A DNA stretch of 19,599 bases from Lacrimispora sp. 210928-DFI.3.58 (lineage in GTDB: Bacteria > Bacillota > Clostridia > Lachnospirales > Lachnospiraceae), in the NCBI RefSeq assembly GCF_020554865.1, contig NZ_JAJCIC010000051.1, forward strand, positions 1 through 19,599, in the 5' to 3' direction. Below, in pieces: positions 1-7,633 of this stretch. The notes below the pieces were generated by a model that saw nothing but the letters and a program-made list of their open reading frames with translations, did no database searches and was not told where the DNA came from. Position numbers and translations under genes: made by a program. Positions within the stretch are counted from its first letter, which is position 1; every line of letters begins with the position of its first letter.

Positions 1-51
1 GAAAAGTGGTGCTGGGCGTAATCAACTAGCACCAACTTTGTCTACAGTCTG

Positions 52-83
52 AGAACATCTGTATATGTACAGATGTTCTTTTT
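52..83 (+). terminator. Rho-independent terminator of a gene upstream of the window
   Basis: A perfect 12-bp stem (52-63 with 68-79) with a TATG loop is followed by five T residues at 79-83. The T-tract is on the plus strand only. On the minus strand the stem is followed by CAGACTG, so this should terminate a rightward gene lying left of the window and not the leftward nhaC-like gene that ends at 93. It sits between two convergent units. Confidence 0.75.
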
Positions 84-92
84 CATAAAAGC

Positions 93-1529
93 TTATTTCA
101 CGGTATCCTTAGGACGTCTCCAGAAAGGACGATATACGACAGGATCTTTGATGCGGAAAATTCCGATGCCGAGCCATGCATTTACAAGGGCAATAATGGG
201 ACTCAAGATAGGGAGCAGGGTAAAGGGGATATACTTTAAGGGCTCCACACCCAGTGTTGCACTGTAGTAGGCAGCGCTAATGCCATAGGGAAGCACTGCA
301 CACAGCAATGTGCCCAGATCCTCCATGGAGCGGGAGAGAACAGCGCGGTTGATATCCATCTTGTCATAGGTGCTCTTAAAGGCAAAGGCCGGGATCGTCA
401 GCGGCGGGTATTGGGCGCCGGGAATTGCCAGGATGCCTGCGCAGGCCAGGGTGGCTGTTACAATGCCGGCCACAGAATTAACGCGGCTGGTAATGGCTGC
501 CACGATGGGCTCTAGGATCTTCATTTTGTCCAGAAGGCCGCTGATCATGCCTGCCATCAGGATCACACTGATCATCTCCAGCATTCCGTTTACACCGCCG
601 CGGCTTAAGAGCCCGTCCAGACTTTCTACACCAGTGGATGATACATACCCATTCATGGCATAGCCAAATATGTCGGCAACGGATACGCCTTGAAATGCCA
701 CGGCCCAGATGCCAGCAATGATGATACCTGCTGTAAAGGCTATGAATGCAGGAACCTGCCTAACAGACAGCACCAAGACCACGATCACTGGTATCAGCAT
801 CAGAAGATTGATGTGAAAGCTGGATAAAATGCCATTGCTCAGCAGCATTACTTCCGAATCTACAAGGGAACCGCTGTTATGGATACCCAGGAAGAAATAT
901 ACTACCACGCAAACCAGTGCTGCCGGTACAGTTGTATAGAACATGGACACAACATGATTGATGACAGAGGTATCGGCAGAGGCAGCGGCTAAGAGCGTGG
1001 TATCGGACAGAGGAGACATTTTATCGCCCATCTGCGCTCCTGAGATAATAGCGCCTGCTGTGTACCACAGCGGGATATTCAGTCCATCGGACATACCGAT
1101 CAGCACAACGCCGATCGTGCCCACAGCGCCCCAGGATGTACCGGTACAGATAGCTACAAATCCGCTGAGGAGAAAGGCTACCGGCAAAAAGACAGCAGGC
1201 TTGATGATCTTAAAGCCATAATACAGCATGGCGGGTATTGTTCCGGATGACATAAATACACCTACCAATGCGCCTACCAGTATCATGATAACTGCCGCAG
1301 ATGCAATGGAACGGATACCGTCTGACATTGCCGCATCCAGATCCGCCCACTTAAAATTCCGGATCTTCCCGAACACAAGCAGTACAATGACAGAGGAGAG
1401 CATGGAAAGGGTGAGTGAGATGCCGGAGAAGATCATGATGATCATCAGGGCAATGGGGAGGATAAAACCTGCCAGTGCACAGGGCAATGTCATTTCTAAA
1501 GTTTCCGGCTGCCTTTGTTTTTTTCTCAT
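93..1529 (-). CDS. NhaC-family Na+/H+ (or substrate/cation) antiporter
   Basis: The 478-residue product is an integral membrane protein with about 11-12 hydrophobic segments, starting with one at about residues 15-50. The glycine/serine-rich stretch near residues 125-180, containing GTSWGAVGTIG and GAQMGDKMSPLSDTTLLAA, matches the ion-binding core of the NhaC family (IT superfamily). Members exchange Na+ for H+ or, as in MleN, couple cation movement to export of an organic acid or amine, so the true substrate is open. The ATG at 1529 is preceded by AGGAGG at 1538-1543, which overlaps the stop codon of the upstream patB-like gene. The two genes are 12 bp apart and probably translationally coupled. 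Pairing with a PLP enzyme makes an amino-acid-related substrate conceivable, but that is inference. Confidence 0.85.
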   Translation of the reverse strand: MRKKQRQPETLEMTLPCALAGFILPIALMIIMIFSGISLTLSMLSSVIVLLVFGKIRNFKWADLDAAMSDGIRSIASAAVIMILVGALVGVFMSSGTIPAMLYYGFKIIKPAVFLPVAFLLSGFVAICTGTSWGAVGTIGVVLIGMSDGLNIPLWYTAGAIISGAQMGDKMSPLSDTTLLAAASADTSVINHVVSMFYTTVPAALVCVVVYFFLGIHNSGSLVDSEVMLLSNGILSSFHINLLMLIPVIVVLVLSVRQVPAFIAFTAGIIIAGIWAVAFQGVSVADIFGYAMNGYVSSTGVESLDGLLSRGGVNGMLEMISVILMAGMISGLLDKMKILEPIVAAITSRVNSVAGIVTATLACAGILAIPGAQYPPLTIPAFAFKSTYDKMDINRAVLSRSMEDLGTLLCAVLPYGISAAYYSATLGVEPLKYIPFTLLPILSPIIALVNAWLGIGIFRIKDPVVYRPFWRRPKDTVK

Positions 1530-1541
1530 ACTATAAGCCTC

Positions 1542-2717
1542 CTATTCGTATTTTGCAAACATGCCTGTCATGCGCTCCAAAGCAAGCTGCATATTTTTTT
1601 CTGTAACAGCAAAGTTCATTCTCACAAATCCCCGTCCATCCTCACCATGGGCAAGGCCGTTGTTCAGGCTGATCCCTGCCCGGTCCAAAAATACCTGGTC
1701 CAGCTTCTCTGCCTCAATGCCGCTGTGCCGGCAGTCGATCCAGAAGAGAAAGCTTGCCTCCGGCTTCAGAGGAACGATCGGAAGGGACCGCTCCTTTACA
1801 GCATGGATAAAGCGGTCTCTGTTATTCTGGAGATACAGGGTAAGCTCCTCCAGCCATGCGTCCGCAGCGCCGCTTGCAACAGCCGTCACTGCGGCGATGC
1901 AGAAGGAATTGGAGGCATAGTTAAAGTTAAAGGCATATACAAAACGGTCCCACTGCTCCCGCAATGCGCGGTTGGCGATGAATACCATGGCATGGGGCAG
2001 ACTCATAATGTTGAAGCCCTTACTGTAGCTGAAGATCAGAATAGAGATCTCCCTTGCTTTTTCAGATACTGCATAGATCGGAATGTGCTTTTTTCCATCG
2101 TAGGTTATCAGGAAATGCACCTCATCGGAGATGATCCGAACGTTGTACTTTGCGCAGATATCCACCATCCGCAGCAGCTCCTCCATAGTGAAGACCCGCC
2201 CCGTCGGATTCTGCGGATTTACCAGCAGAAAAAGGGAAGGACGGTACTGCCTGATCTTTTCTTCAAAATCCTCAAAATCCAGTTCATAACGTCCCTCCTT
2301 CAGTACCATGGGATTTGGCAGAAACCGGCAGCCGGCGCCTTCGATACCCGCCTTTAGCGGGGTGAAGTAAGGTGTCTGCATCAGCACATAATTTCCAGGT
2401 TTACTGAATAAGCGTACTGCCATGTGGATGGCGGAAAGTGTGCCCGGAATACTGCTGATCCACTCTCTGTTCACCGCCAGCCCGTATTTCCGGTCAAACC
2501 AGCTGATGATCGCCTGATAATAGCTGTCTGGTTTATAACGATAATTAAATATATTTTCCTCACAGACAGCTAGGGTCGCTTCCTTCACGCAGGGAGGACA
2601 GCAAAAGTCCAGATCTGCGGTTCCCATGCCCAGTACGTCGCTTCGCCCTTCTGGCTGGCGCCAGCGCATGGATTCTGTAAATCGGTGATCCAATGTTTCA
2701 TTAAAATTATAGTTCAT
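1542..2717 (-). CDS. PatB/MalY-type PLP-dependent C-S lyase or aminotransferase
   Basis: This is a fold-type I PLP enzyme of 391 residues, the usual length for PatB/MalY cystathionine beta-lyases, which split cysteine S-conjugates to a thiol, pyruvate and ammonia. Visible landmarks are Y117 in TPYF, the NPQNPTGR motif (167-174), D198 in SDEVH, the probable Schiff-base lysine K233 in SYSKGFN, and the carboxylate-binding arginine in GFVRMNF near the C-terminus. A start 11 codons upstream (2750) is possible, but 2717 has an A/G-rich ribosome site just upstream (2722-2735) and gives the family N-terminus MNYNFNETLDHR. It is the first gene of an operon with the NhaC-like antiporter, divergent from a LysR regulator. 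The choice between lyase and aminotransferase cannot be settled from motifs. Confidence 0.85.
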   Translation of the reverse strand: MNYNFNETLDHRFTESMRWRQPEGRSDVLGMGTADLDFCCPPCVKEATLAVCEENIFNYRYKPDSYYQAIISWFDRKYGLAVNREWISSIPGTLSAIHMAVRLFSKPGNYVLMQTPYFTPLKAGIEGAGCRFLPNPMVLKEGRYELDFEDFEEKIRQYRPSLFLLVNPQNPTGRVFTMEELLRMVDICAKYNVRIISDEVHFLITYDGKKHIPIYAVSEKAREISILIFSYSKGFNIMSLPHAMVFIANRALREQWDRFVYAFNFNYASNSFCIAAVTAVASGAADAWLEELTLYLQNNRDRFIHAVKERSLPIVPLKPEASFLFWIDCRHSGIEAEKLDQVFLDRAGISLNNGLAHGEDGRGFVRMNFAVTEKNMQLALERMTGMFAKYE

Positions 2718-2765
2718 ATTACCCCTGATCCTTCTGTTATTCCTTGCCATGGCTTTGGTGATTTC

Positions 2766-2794
2766 AGTATATCAGATGGGTACTTGATTGAAAA
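2766..2794 (-). promoter_or_regulatory. Candidate promoter of the patB-nhaC operon
   Basis: Reading leftward, TTTTCA (2789-2794) and TATACT (2766-2771) are separated by 17 bp. The predicted transcript start near 2760 leaves an ordinary leader to the ATG at 2717 but almost none to the ATG at 2750, which supports the shorter protein. Confidence 0.5.
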
Positions 2795-2800
2795 ATGCCG

Positions 2801-2835
2801 ATATTTGATATAAAATATAAAATATGTTTTATAAT
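2801..2835 (+). promoter_or_regulatory. lysR promoter with AT-rich dyads, candidate LysR binding region
   Basis: TTGATA (2805-2810) and a perfect TATAAT (2830-2835) are 19 bp apart, a long spacer. Two AT-rich dyads overlap them: ATATTT-N6-AAATAT at 2801-2818 and ATAAAA-N4-TTTTAT at 2817-2832. Neither fits the exact T-N11-A LysR box, so binding of the adjacent regulator here is only inferred from the divergent arrangement. Confidence 0.4.
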
Positions 2836-2858
2836 AAGACCGGGAGGAGGGATATGCT

Positions 2859-3761
2859 GTGACATTGTTGGAAATAGAAGCCTTTCTGGCGGTTGTGAAA
2901 TATAATACGCTGTCAAATGCCGCTCAGAACCTATTTATCACTCAGCCAGCCCTGACCAGGAGGCTGCAGATAATGGAGGAGGAATTGGGATATCCTCTTT
3001 TTATCCGCCAGAAGGGGCGCCGTGGAGTGGAGCTCACGGAGCAGGGGGTCGAGTTTTACCATATTGCCTGGAAGTGGAAGCGTCTGTGGGAGGAGACGAA
3101 TTCTATTACCGTGCAGAAGTCCAGGGAATCATTGTCCATTGCCTCTGTTGACAGTCTGAATCATAACATGTTTTCCGGCCTATTTCCAGAATTTACCAAA
3201 CAGGGCTATCTGTTGAGGCTCTATAATGCATTTTCAGAGGATGCCTACCAATATATGGAGCAGGGAATCTATGATCTTGCCTTTATTACACATCAGGATT
3301 ACAGCCAGCCTCTTCCGGCCCGCACACAAATGCGCCCGGCCTATTCGGAGGCCTTTGTAGTCGCCTCCTTTCAGGAGCTTCCCAATAAAAATGGTGTGAT
3401 TTCTCTTGATTGCCTGAGGGAAGAAAAGGAAATTTATGTGGCATGGAATAAAGAATTTAAGGCATGGCATGCAGACCATTTCAACGAGGAGATCTCCCCG
3501 GTGGTGGTTTTGGAGCACGCTGCCTTAGCCTCCTATTTTCTCCAGGCGGATTATTGGACCGTTGCTCCGTACACGACAGGGGAGCGTTTCAGAGGAAGCG
3601 GGGCTTTTATTTATGAGCTGGAGGAAGCGCCGCCGCATCAGATCATCTATTATCTGATGAACGGCGACAAGAAGCTTACTGCGATCAGGAATTTTTTAGA
3701 AATGCTTCATGCACGGCTCTGTACCATGCCAAAAGAAAAAATACAGTCATTCTTAGGATGA
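2859..3761 (+). CDS. LysR-family transcriptional regulator
   Basis: The 300-residue length is standard for LysR-type regulators. The N-terminal winged helix-turn-helix is classical: LEIEAFLAVVKYNTLSNAAQ followed by LFITQPALTRRLQIMEEELG and an F-x-R-x-KG-R-x-x-x-LTEQG wing (about residues 1-60). The remaining 240 residues form the periplasmic-binding-protein-like effector domain. GTG at 2859 is the start, preceded by GGGAGGAGG at 2842-2850. It is divergent from the patB-nhaC operon with a 141-bp gap, the usual layout for a LysR protein and its target, so it probably controls that operon and itself. The effector is unknown. Its last 9 bp overlap the 3' end of the convergent exonuclease gene. 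Confidence 0.9.
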   Translation: MTLLEIEAFLAVVKYNTLSNAAQNLFITQPALTRRLQIMEEELGYPLFIRQKGRRGVELTEQGVEFYHIAWKWKRLWEETNSITVQKSRESLSIASVDSLNHNMFSGLFPEFTKQGYLLRLYNAFSEDAYQYMEQGIYDLAFITHQDYSQPLPARTQMRPAYSEAFVVASFQELPNKNGVISLDCLREEKEIYVAWNKEFKAWHADHFNEEISPVVVLEHAALASYFLQADYWTVAPYTTGERFRGSGAFIYELEEAPPHQIIYYLMNGDKKLTAIRNFLEMLHARLCTMPKEKIQSFLG

Positions 3762-4865
3762 TCTCTGTTTATCTGCCTGTATATAGGAAAGGATCTCCTT
3801 CCCGTAGGCCCCGGCGGCAGCCGGATCCTCAAACAGCCGGGGGTCGTAGGGCGTGTAGGTAAGGGAGGCGTGATAGTCCTCCTTAAATGCAGGCTCCCAC
3901 AGGGAACCGAATTGGGGGAGAAACAGGCCGGACCTTCTGGTGTAGCAGGTCCTGGCAGTGGCCCTTTGGCGGGCAGACTTGTCTACACACCCACCAATGC
4001 TTTTGTGGACTGCGGTGTCCTCTAAGGGAAGGTAATAGTAGTCCTTGTAGTTGGAATAGAAATATTTGAGTTCACCCTCATAAAGGCTTACATTGCAGGA
4101 AAGGCAGGAATCGTGGAGCTCCAGATTCAAGGGGCCGTTGGCGTACTCTAAGGGGATGGGGACGGCAAAGGGACTTTCCCATACCAGGTTCAGGAAGGGG
4201 TGGGAAAAGCCGTCTGTGTCCTCCCAGGCAAAGAGCTGGTTGGAGGCCAGGGACAGGGGACCCTCCAACAGGTCTGTGTAACCCAGTATGGGCAGGATGG
4301 AGGGCATTCCCCGCAGGTCGTCTGCGTTGTGGAGGATGAGCAGGTCATAGAGGGACTGGTCCTTTGTGGTCAGATATTCCCTGTACACCTCAATGAGCTG
4401 GCCGCCGGAGTATTTGTCCTCGCGGCTGACGCCTAAGAACTGCTCAATGGATTTCTGCTTCATATTTTCAAGGCCTAAAAGCCTGCGGTAGGGCCTGATC
4501 TTCTTATAAATATCAAGGCTCACAACAGAGTCAAAATTGTACGGAAGGCCCAGGCGGCGGCAGCATTTTAATAAGTAAGGGATATCAAAGCCGTCCCCAT
4601 TAAAGTGGATCAGGATGCGGAAGCGGGAGAGAAACGTAAAGAATGCCTCCAAAAGCTCTGCCTCCGCCTTCCGTGTGTCAGCAAACCACTGTATGAGCCT
4701 CCAGCCAAATCCATCGTAATAGGTACAGCCGATGAGGTAGAGCTGGGAGGTATCCCCGGAAAAGCCGGTGGTCTCTATGTCGAAGAAGAGCAGGTCCTTT
4801 AGGGGACCGATGCGCTCTAAGGGGTAGGTGTCAGGTGGATCAGTTGGATGCTTGATGGTGATCAT
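3753..4865 (-). CDS. YprB-type RNase H-like exonuclease domain protein
   Basis: The 370-residue product has an N-terminal 3'-5' exonuclease-like domain of the YprB RNase H-like family. The acidic motifs of a DEDD nuclease are visible: D29 and E31 in FFDIETTG, D94 in HFNGDGFDIPYL, and H179/D183 in HNADDLRGM. It is likely a metal-dependent exonuclease on DNA or RNA; the substrate is not known for this family. The C-terminal 170 residues are a lineage-type extension without an obvious domain. An in-frame start at 5072 is open, but ATG 4865 has AAAGGAG at 4871-4877 and begins just ahead of the domain. The gene is divergent from ruvA and convergent with lysR, overlapping it by 9 bp (3753-3761). 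Confidence 0.8.
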   Translation of the reverse strand: MITIKHPTDPPDTYPLERIGPLKDLLFFDIETTGFSGDTSQLYLIGCTYYDGFGWRLIQWFADTRKAEAELLEAFFTFLSRFRILIHFNGDGFDIPYLLKCCRRLGLPYNFDSVVSLDIYKKIRPYRRLLGLENMKQKSIEQFLGVSREDKYSGGQLIEVYREYLTTKDQSLYDLLILHNADDLRGMPSILPILGYTDLLEGPLSLASNQLFAWEDTDGFSHPFLNLVWESPFAVPIPLEYANGPLNLELHDSCLSCNVSLYEGELKYFYSNYKDYYYLPLEDTAVHKSIGGCVDKSARQRATARTCYTRRSGLFLPQFGSLWEPAFKEDYHASLTYTPYDPRLFEDPAAAGAYGKEILSYIQADKQRSS

Positions 4866-4870
4866 GTGTG

Positions 4871-4877
4871 CTCCTTT
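4871..4877 (-). promoter_or_regulatory. Ribosome binding site fixing the yprB-like start
   Basis: AAAGGAG on the minus strand lies 5 nt before ATG 4865. The longer alternative start at 5072 would run through the ruvA start and both promoters. Confidence 0.7.
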
Positions 4878-4944
4878 GTATGTCATTTGGCTCCTGGCTC
4901 CATCGAAGCTGGATGGCGGACCTGAGCGCGGCTGCTTTGATACC

Positions 4945-4973
4945 AGTTTAGCGTATATTTTCTTTGGATGCAA
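4945..4973 (-). promoter_or_regulatory. Candidate promoter of the yprB-like gene
   Basis: Reading leftward, TTGCAT (4968-4973) and TAAACT (4945-4950) are separated by 17 bp, giving a leader of about 70 nt. Confidence 0.4.
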
Positions 4974-5000
4974 GGAAAAACAGAATATTTGTTCGATATC

Positions 5001-5029
5001 TTGCATTGGTTTGGCTGGTATGGTATGAT
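5001..5029 (+). promoter_or_regulatory. Promoter of the ruvAB operon
   Basis: TTGCAT (5001-5006) and TATGAT (5024-5029) are separated by exactly 17 bp, about 40 bp before the ruvA ATG. No SOS box was recognised nearby by eye. Confidence 0.55.
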
Positions 5030-5070
5030 GGAGGGCAGAGCAAACAACGAAGAAGGAACAGGGAGAAGAC

Positions 5071-5700
5071 ATGATTTCTTACATAAAAGGAACCCTTGCG
5101 GCTATAGAGGCAGATGTGATCGTAGTGGAGGCGGGAAATGTGGGGCTGGCTGTTCATGTGCCGGTTTCCCTTCTGGATGAGCTTCCGGGGCTGGGACAGG
5201 AGGTAACGGTTTATACCTATTTTCAGGTGAGAGAGGATGCCATGACCCTTTACGGCTTCCTTCATAAGCAGGACAGGGAGATGTTTAGGCAGCTGATCGG
5301 GGTAAATGGGATCGGTCCAAAGGGTGCTCTGGGAATCTTGTCTGTCTTAAGGCCCGATGACCTGCGCCTTGCCATTGTGAGCGGAGATGCAAAGGCGATT
5401 GCGAAGGCTCCCGGTATCGGTAATAAGACGGCCCAGCGTCTGATACTGGATCTGAAGGATAAGGTATCCATGGAGGAGGTCTTAAGCAATCTGGGAGGTG
5501 TAAGCCCGGCAGGTGTGATGGAGGCGGCCTCTGTGCGGGCAGGCCTCAAGGAAGCGGCGAAGGAGGCTGTGGACGCCCTGGTGGCCTTGGGCTATACTAA
5601 TATGGAGGCATCAAAGGCCGTAAAGCAGGTGGAAGTGACAGAGGGAATGACGGCGGAGGATGTGCTGAAGGCATCCTTAAAGCATCTGTCATTTTTATAA
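5071..5700 (+). CDS. ruvA: Holliday junction branch migration protein RuvA
   Basis: RuvA forms the tetramer that holds a four-way DNA junction and loads the RuvB motors. The 209-residue length is normal. The N-terminus MISYIKGTLAAIEADVIVVEAGNVGLAVHVP is the OB-fold domain. Two helix-hairpin-helix motifs follow: GVNGIGPKGALGIL (about 77-90) and APGIGNKTAQRLILDLKDK (about 113-131). The C-terminal domain III, which contacts RuvB, ends the protein (LVALGYTNMEASKAVKQV). The ATG at 5071 follows GGGAGAAG. It heads the ruvA-ruvB-zapA-like block. ruvC is not next to it, as is common in Firmicutes. Confidence 0.97.
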   Translation: MISYIKGTLAAIEADVIVVEAGNVGLAVHVPVSLLDELPGLGQEVTVYTYFQVREDAMTLYGFLHKQDREMFRQLIGVNGIGPKGALGILSVLRPDDLRLAIVSGDAKAIAKAPGIGNKTAQRLILDLKDKVSMEEVLSNLGGVSPAGVMEAASVRAGLKEAAKEAVDALVALGYTNMEASKAVKQVEVTEGMTAEDVLKASLKHLSFL

Positions 5701-5765
5701 GGTGCTGCAGGGAACGGCAGGGCGCCATAGGATAGGGAATACACTAGGACTTAGTTGAGGTATAT

Positions 5766-6767
5766 ATGGAACGAAGGATCATTACAACAGAGGCTACAGA
5801 GGAAGATGTGCGCATAGAAACGACCTTGCGCCCCCAGTATCTCAGTGATTATGTGGGGCAGGAGAGGCTGAAATCCACTCTGAAGATTTATATCGAAGCA
5901 GCAAAGAACAGAGGGGAGGCCCTGGATCACGTTCTCTTTTACGGCCCTCCGGGATTGGGCAAGACCACCTTGGCAGGCATCATTGCCAATGAGATGGGCA
6001 CCTCCATGAAGGTTACCAGCGGCCCGGCTATTGAGAAGCCGGGGGAGATGGCTGCTATCCTGAACAATCTCCAGGAAGGGGATGTGCTGTTTGTAGATGA
6101 GATACACCGCTTAAACCGTCAGGTGGAGGAGGTGCTGTATCCGGCCATGGAGGACTTTGCCATTGATATCATGCTGGGAAAGGATTCTACTGCCAGGTCC
6201 ATCCGGCTGGAACTGCCCCGTTTTACCTTAGTGGGAGCCACCACCAGGGCAGGGTTATTGACAGCGCCATTAAGAGACCGGTTTGGCGTGGTGCAGAGGC
6301 TGGAGTTTTATACGCCGGAGGAGTTAAGAAGGATCATTCTTCATTCTGCCAGGATATTGAATGTGGAGATCGAGGAGTCAGGCGCCCTGGAGCTGGCCCG
6401 CCGTTCACGCGGAACGCCCCGCCTTGCCAACAGGCTCTTAAAGCGTGTCAGGGATTTTGCCCAGGTAAAATATGACGGTGTCATCACCAGGGAAGCCACA
6501 GATTTTGCCCTGGATATCATGGATGTGGATAAGCTGGGACTGGATCAGAATGACAGGAATATCCTTCTCATGATCATTGATAAATTTTCCGGGGGTCCTG
6601 TGGGCCTTGACACTCTGGCTGCGGCCCTGGGGGAGGATTCGGGGACGCTGGAGGATGTGTACGAGCCTTACCTTCTCATGAACGGCCTGATCAACAGAAC
6701 GCCCAGGGGCAGGACGGCCACCGAGGCAGCTTACCGCCATCTGGGAATCGAGATGCAGGGCTTGTGA
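5766..6767 (+). CDS. ruvB: Holliday junction branch migration ATPase RuvB
   Basis: RuvB is the AAA+ hexameric motor that drives branch migration with RuvA. The 333-residue length is typical. Walker A is GPPGLGKTT (60-68, K66 binding phosphate). Walker B is VLFVDEIH (107-114). Sensor 1 is in LVGATTRAG, and the arginine-finger region is PLRDRFG. The C-terminal winged-helix domain ends in [20 protein letters not shown], the family signature. ATG 5766 is preceded by GAGGTATAT. It lies 65 bp after ruvA with no terminator seen between them, so the two are probably cotranscribed. Confidence 0.97.
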   Translation: MERRIITTEATEEDVRIETTLRPQYLSDYVGQERLKSTLKIYIEAAKNRGEALDHVLFYGPPGLGKTTLAGIIANEMGTSMKVTSGPAIEKPGEMAAILNNLQEGDVLFVDEIHRLNRQVEEVLYPAMEDFAIDIMLGKDSTARSIRLELPRFTLVGATTRAGLLTAPLRDRFGVVQRLEFYTPEELRRIILHSARILNVEIEESGALELARRSRGTPRLANRLLKRVRDFAQVKYDGVITREATDFALDIMDVDKLGLDQNDRNILLMIIDKFSGGPVGLDTLAAALGEDSGTLEDVYEPYLLMNGLINRTPRGRTATEAAYRHLGIEMQGL

Positions 6768-6825
6768 GAATGGGACAGGCATGGTATAATCTTTTTCGGG
6801 ATGACCACGCCAGGAAGCTTAGGCC

Positions 6826-6832
6826 AAAGGAG
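6826..6832 (+). promoter_or_regulatory. Ribosome binding site fixing the zapA-like start
   Basis: AAAGGAG lies 6 nt before ATG 6839. An upstream in-frame ATG at 6764 overlaps the ruvB stop and adds 25 residues unlike the family. Confidence 0.7.
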
Positions 6833-6838
6833 ATAGCG

Positions 6839-7411
6839 ATGGATACAAAGAACTACACACAGGTTTTAATAGACGGAAAAATATACACCCTGGGAGGCAG
6901 CGAGGATGAAGGATATCTTCAGAAGGCCGCCAGCTATGTAAATGACAAGCATGCAGCCATGCGCAGGCTTCCGGGCTTTACAAAGCAGAGCGCTGATTAC
7001 CAGATGGCGATGCTGGAGCTGAATATGGCGGACGATTACTTCAAGGCCCTTGAGAGGGCGGAGGAGATGGAGCGCCAGCAGCAGGAGATGGAGAAGGAGA
7101 CCTACAGCTTAAAGCATGAGCTGGTGAGCACCCAGATGAAGCTGGAGGCAGTACTAAAGGATCTGGAGGACCGCCAGAGACAGTTAGAGGAGTTAAAGAA
7201 AAAGTCATTAAGGCTGGAGGCAGAGCTGGCTGTAAAGGAAGAGCTGCTTCAGAAAAACTCTGGCTCCGTTAAGGACCAGGAGGAGGAACAGGCCGGGGAA
7301 GCTCCTGAGAATGAGATTTCAGCGCCTGGAGCTACTTCTGAGGAGGAGCTTGCAAGGAAGGCCCTCCAGGCAGCCAGAAAAGCGGGAAGCCATAAGGGCG
7401 GATACAGATAA
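6839..7411 (+). CDS. zapA: ZapA-like cell division protein with long coiled coil
   Basis: ZapA binds FtsZ and cross-links its filaments at the division site in the cytoplasm. The N-terminal segment TQVLIDGKIYTLGGSEDEGYLQKAASYVNDKHAAM (about 7-41) is a clear ZapA domain, with the usual motif of a strand, a GG turn and a helix. From about residue 55 to 142 the protein is a continuous Glu/Lys/Gln/Leu-rich coiled coil. The last 45 residues are an acidic, low-complexity tail ending in ARKALQAARKAGSHKGGYR. At 190 residues it is much longer than the roughly 85-110 residues of standard ZapA, but such extended forms follow ruvB in Clostridia. The gene ends in a strong terminator. Confidence 0.8.
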   Translation: MDTKNYTQVLIDGKIYTLGGSEDEGYLQKAASYVNDKHAAMRRLPGFTKQSADYQMAMLELNMADDYFKALERAEEMERQQQEMEKETYSLKHELVSTQMKLEAVLKDLEDRQRQLEELKKKSLRLEAELAVKEELLQKNSGSVKDQEEEQAGEAPENEISAPGATSEEELARKALQAARKAGSHKGGYR

Positions 7412-7425
7412 ACTCCGGATAAGGA

Positions 7426-7457
7426 ATGTCTCATGGAACGCATGGGGCATTTTTTTT
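7426..7457 (+). terminator. Terminator of the ruvAB-zapA unit
   Basis: A 10-bp stem (7426-7435 with 7441-7450, containing two G-U pairs) with a GAACG loop runs straight into eight T residues (7450-7457). It starts 15 nt after the zapA-like stop codon. Confidence 0.75.
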
Positions 7458-7633
7458 CATAGGAAGCTTCGTTCCCTATGAAAAAAATGCTCCGCAAGGA
7501 TCGCAACCCTAAAGGGGGCTTGTTCACTAAGCTCGTTACACTCGCTAAGTGAGCCAATGCCTGCGGCGGATAGGAATATGTCGCTTGCGCGACCCGCCGC
7601 AGGCGGAGAATCCTGCGGAGCAGGATTCTTTTT
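7447..7633 (+). ncRNA. Multi-hairpin leader, candidate structured RNA or palindromic repeat
   Basis: Four hairpins stand nearly end to end. A: 7447-7463 with 7474-7490, one bulged base. B: 7524-7532 with 7544-7552, one mismatch, extended by GGC/GCC. C: 7559-7569 with 7594-7604, perfect 11 bp, topped by 7580-7584 with 7589-7593. D: a terminator at 7607-7633. No open reading frame of note is present. It ends 37 bp before the U32 gene. It could be a regulatory leader, an independent small RNA, or a dispersed intergenic repeat. No T-box or familiar riboswitch core was recognised. Confidence 0.45.
7607..7633 (+). terminator. Rho-independent terminator just upstream of the U32 gene
   Basis: A perfect 10-bp stem (7607-7616 with 7620-7629) with a GGA loop is followed by a T run at 7629-7633. 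It is 37 bp before the ATG at 7671, with no obvious promoter between. Transcription reaching the U32 gene must therefore pass it, or start from an unrecognised site. Confidence 0.7.

Noticed and set aside
7..34. tRNA fragment or mobile-element end suggested by TGGTGCT/AGCACCA
   Set aside because: Only a 7-bp inverted repeat with a 14-nt gap is visible. No cloverleaf, CCA arm or second terminus can be seen at the window edge.
1515..2357. 280-codon open frame on the plus strand opposite the patB-like gene
   Set aside because: It has no recognisable domain and an unlikely composition. It is the antisense shadow of a well-supported PLP enzyme gene.
4866..5072. 69-residue N-terminal extension of the yprB-like protein
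   Set aside because: It would cover its own promoter and overlap the ruvA start. AAAGGAG directly precedes ATG 4865, and the extra residues have no family likeness.
7491..7606. T-box leader for the U32 gene
   Set aside because: The conserved T-box sequence and a specifier-loop layout were not found, and U32 genes are not typical T-box targets.
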